DNA of 5,768 nt, taken from positions 1-5,768 of the forward strand of contig JAGLCZ010000138.1 of NCBI GenBank assembly GCA_023145975.1, given 5' to 3'. Below the pieces are notes generated by a model. The model saw nothing but the letters and a program-made list of their open reading frames with translations. It was not told where the DNA came from and did not search any database. The DNA is from Candidatus Hydrogenedentota bacterium (GTDB taxonomy: Bacteria > Hydrogenedentota > Hydrogenedentia > Hydrogenedentales > CAITNO01). The position numbers were made by a program, and so were the translations under genes. Positions 5,269 to 5,768 of the stretch are shown piece after piece; the first letter of the stretch is position 1, and every line of letters starts with the position of its first letter.

Positions 5269-5768
5269 ATGGCAAAATACAATATTGGTTTGTTACCGGG
5301 CGATGGCACAGGTCCGGAAGTACTGGACGAAGGTATAAAAGTAGTGCGAGTTGCTGCGGAAAAATTTGGATTTTCCATTGATACTACTGCATTTGATTTT
5401 GGCGGCGACCGCTACCAGAAGACAGGGGAGATTTTACCGGATTCAGCCATTGACGAATTTCGGAAATTCGATGCATTATATTTGGGTGCTATCGGCCATC
5501 CTGATGTGGCACCGGGCATCCTTGAAAAGGGCATTCTATTACGGGTGCGCTTTGAATTGGATCAGTACATCAATCTGCGCCCGGTGAAATTATATCCCGG
5601 CGTGGAAACACCGATTAAAGATAAGGGTCCAAAAGATATAGACTTTGTAGTTGTCCGTGAAAACTCTGCGGGGTTATATACGGGTGCAGGGGGTATACAG
5701 CGCAAGGGGACCCCTTACGAAGTGGCTATGCAGACTATGGTTTATAGTCGTAACGAAGTGGATCGGTG
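5269..5768 (+). CDS. leuB: 3-isopropylmalate dehydrogenase, N-terminal part
   Basis: The gene runs off the right edge; 166 codons are visible of about 350-370 usual. LeuB oxidises and decarboxylates 3-isopropylmalate with NAD+ and Mg2+ or Mn2+, the third committed step of leucine synthesis in the cytoplasm. The front GLLPGDGTGPEV (7-18) is the hallmark of the isocitrate/isopropylmalate dehydrogenase family. The substrate-binding arginines are in place: Arg94 in LLRVRF, Arg104 in NLRPVKLYPG (102-111) and Arg130 in FVVVREN, followed by the catalytic Tyr137 in GLYTGAGG. The combination of ILLRVRFELD and NLRPVKLYPGVE favours LeuB over isocitrate dehydrogenase, which has a Ser/Asn phosphorylation loop in the first region. 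Tartrate or homoisocitrate dehydrogenase is the main alternative. It follows the sigma gene by 121 bases; whether the two share a transcript is open. Confidence 0.9.
   Translation, partial: MAKYNIGLLPGDGTGPEVLDEGIKVVRVAAEKFGFSIDTTAFDFGGDRYQKTGEILPDSAIDEFRKFDALYLGAIGHPDVAPGILEKGILLRVRFELDQYINLRPVKLYPGVETPIKDKGPKDIDFVVVRENSAGLYTGAGGIQRKGTPYEVAMQTMVYSRNEVDR

Overview
The window holds six protein genes in two divergent groups. Four genes read leftward on the minus strand from about 4176 to the left edge. Two read rightward on the plus strand from about 4572 to the right edge. A 395-base stretch between the groups appears to carry the control signals for both. Nothing in the window looks like an rRNA, tRNA, CRISPR array, insertion sequence or integrase, and base composition looks even throughout.

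Minus strand, in order of transcription: a six-helix rhomboid serine protease; a 105-residue membrane-anchored J-domain protein; a 725-residue secreted protein with a Reg_prop-like beta-propeller front and a large, probably alpha-helical C-terminal domain of unknown function; and the first 193 residues of a secreted phosphodiester glycosidase (NAGPA) family protein that runs off the left edge. The rhomboid and J-domain genes lie close enough to be co-transcribed. The propeller gene probably has its own promoter, with a perfect inverted repeat between and across its -35 and -10 boxes. The last two genes both encode exported proteins and may act on extracellular or envelope glycans, but that is inference.

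Plus strand: a possible 31-codon small gene with its own extended -10 promoter and Shine-Dalgarno; an ECF-type RNA polymerase sigma factor starting at TTG, with no anti-sigma gene directly after it; and the first 166 codons of 3-isopropylmalate dehydrogenase (leuB, leucine synthesis). An 18-base perfect palindrome sits on the sigma gene's stop codon.

The organism is a bacterium. Propeller-plus-helical secreted proteins, ECF sigma factors and NAGPA proteins together recall environmental lineages such as Hydrogenedentota, Planctomycetota or their neighbours, but six genes cannot settle this. I do not see a convincing new multi-gene system. The most unusual items are the propeller/helical-domain protein, the small membrane J-protein beside the rhomboid protease, and the unexplained palindromes and small ORF in the control regions.
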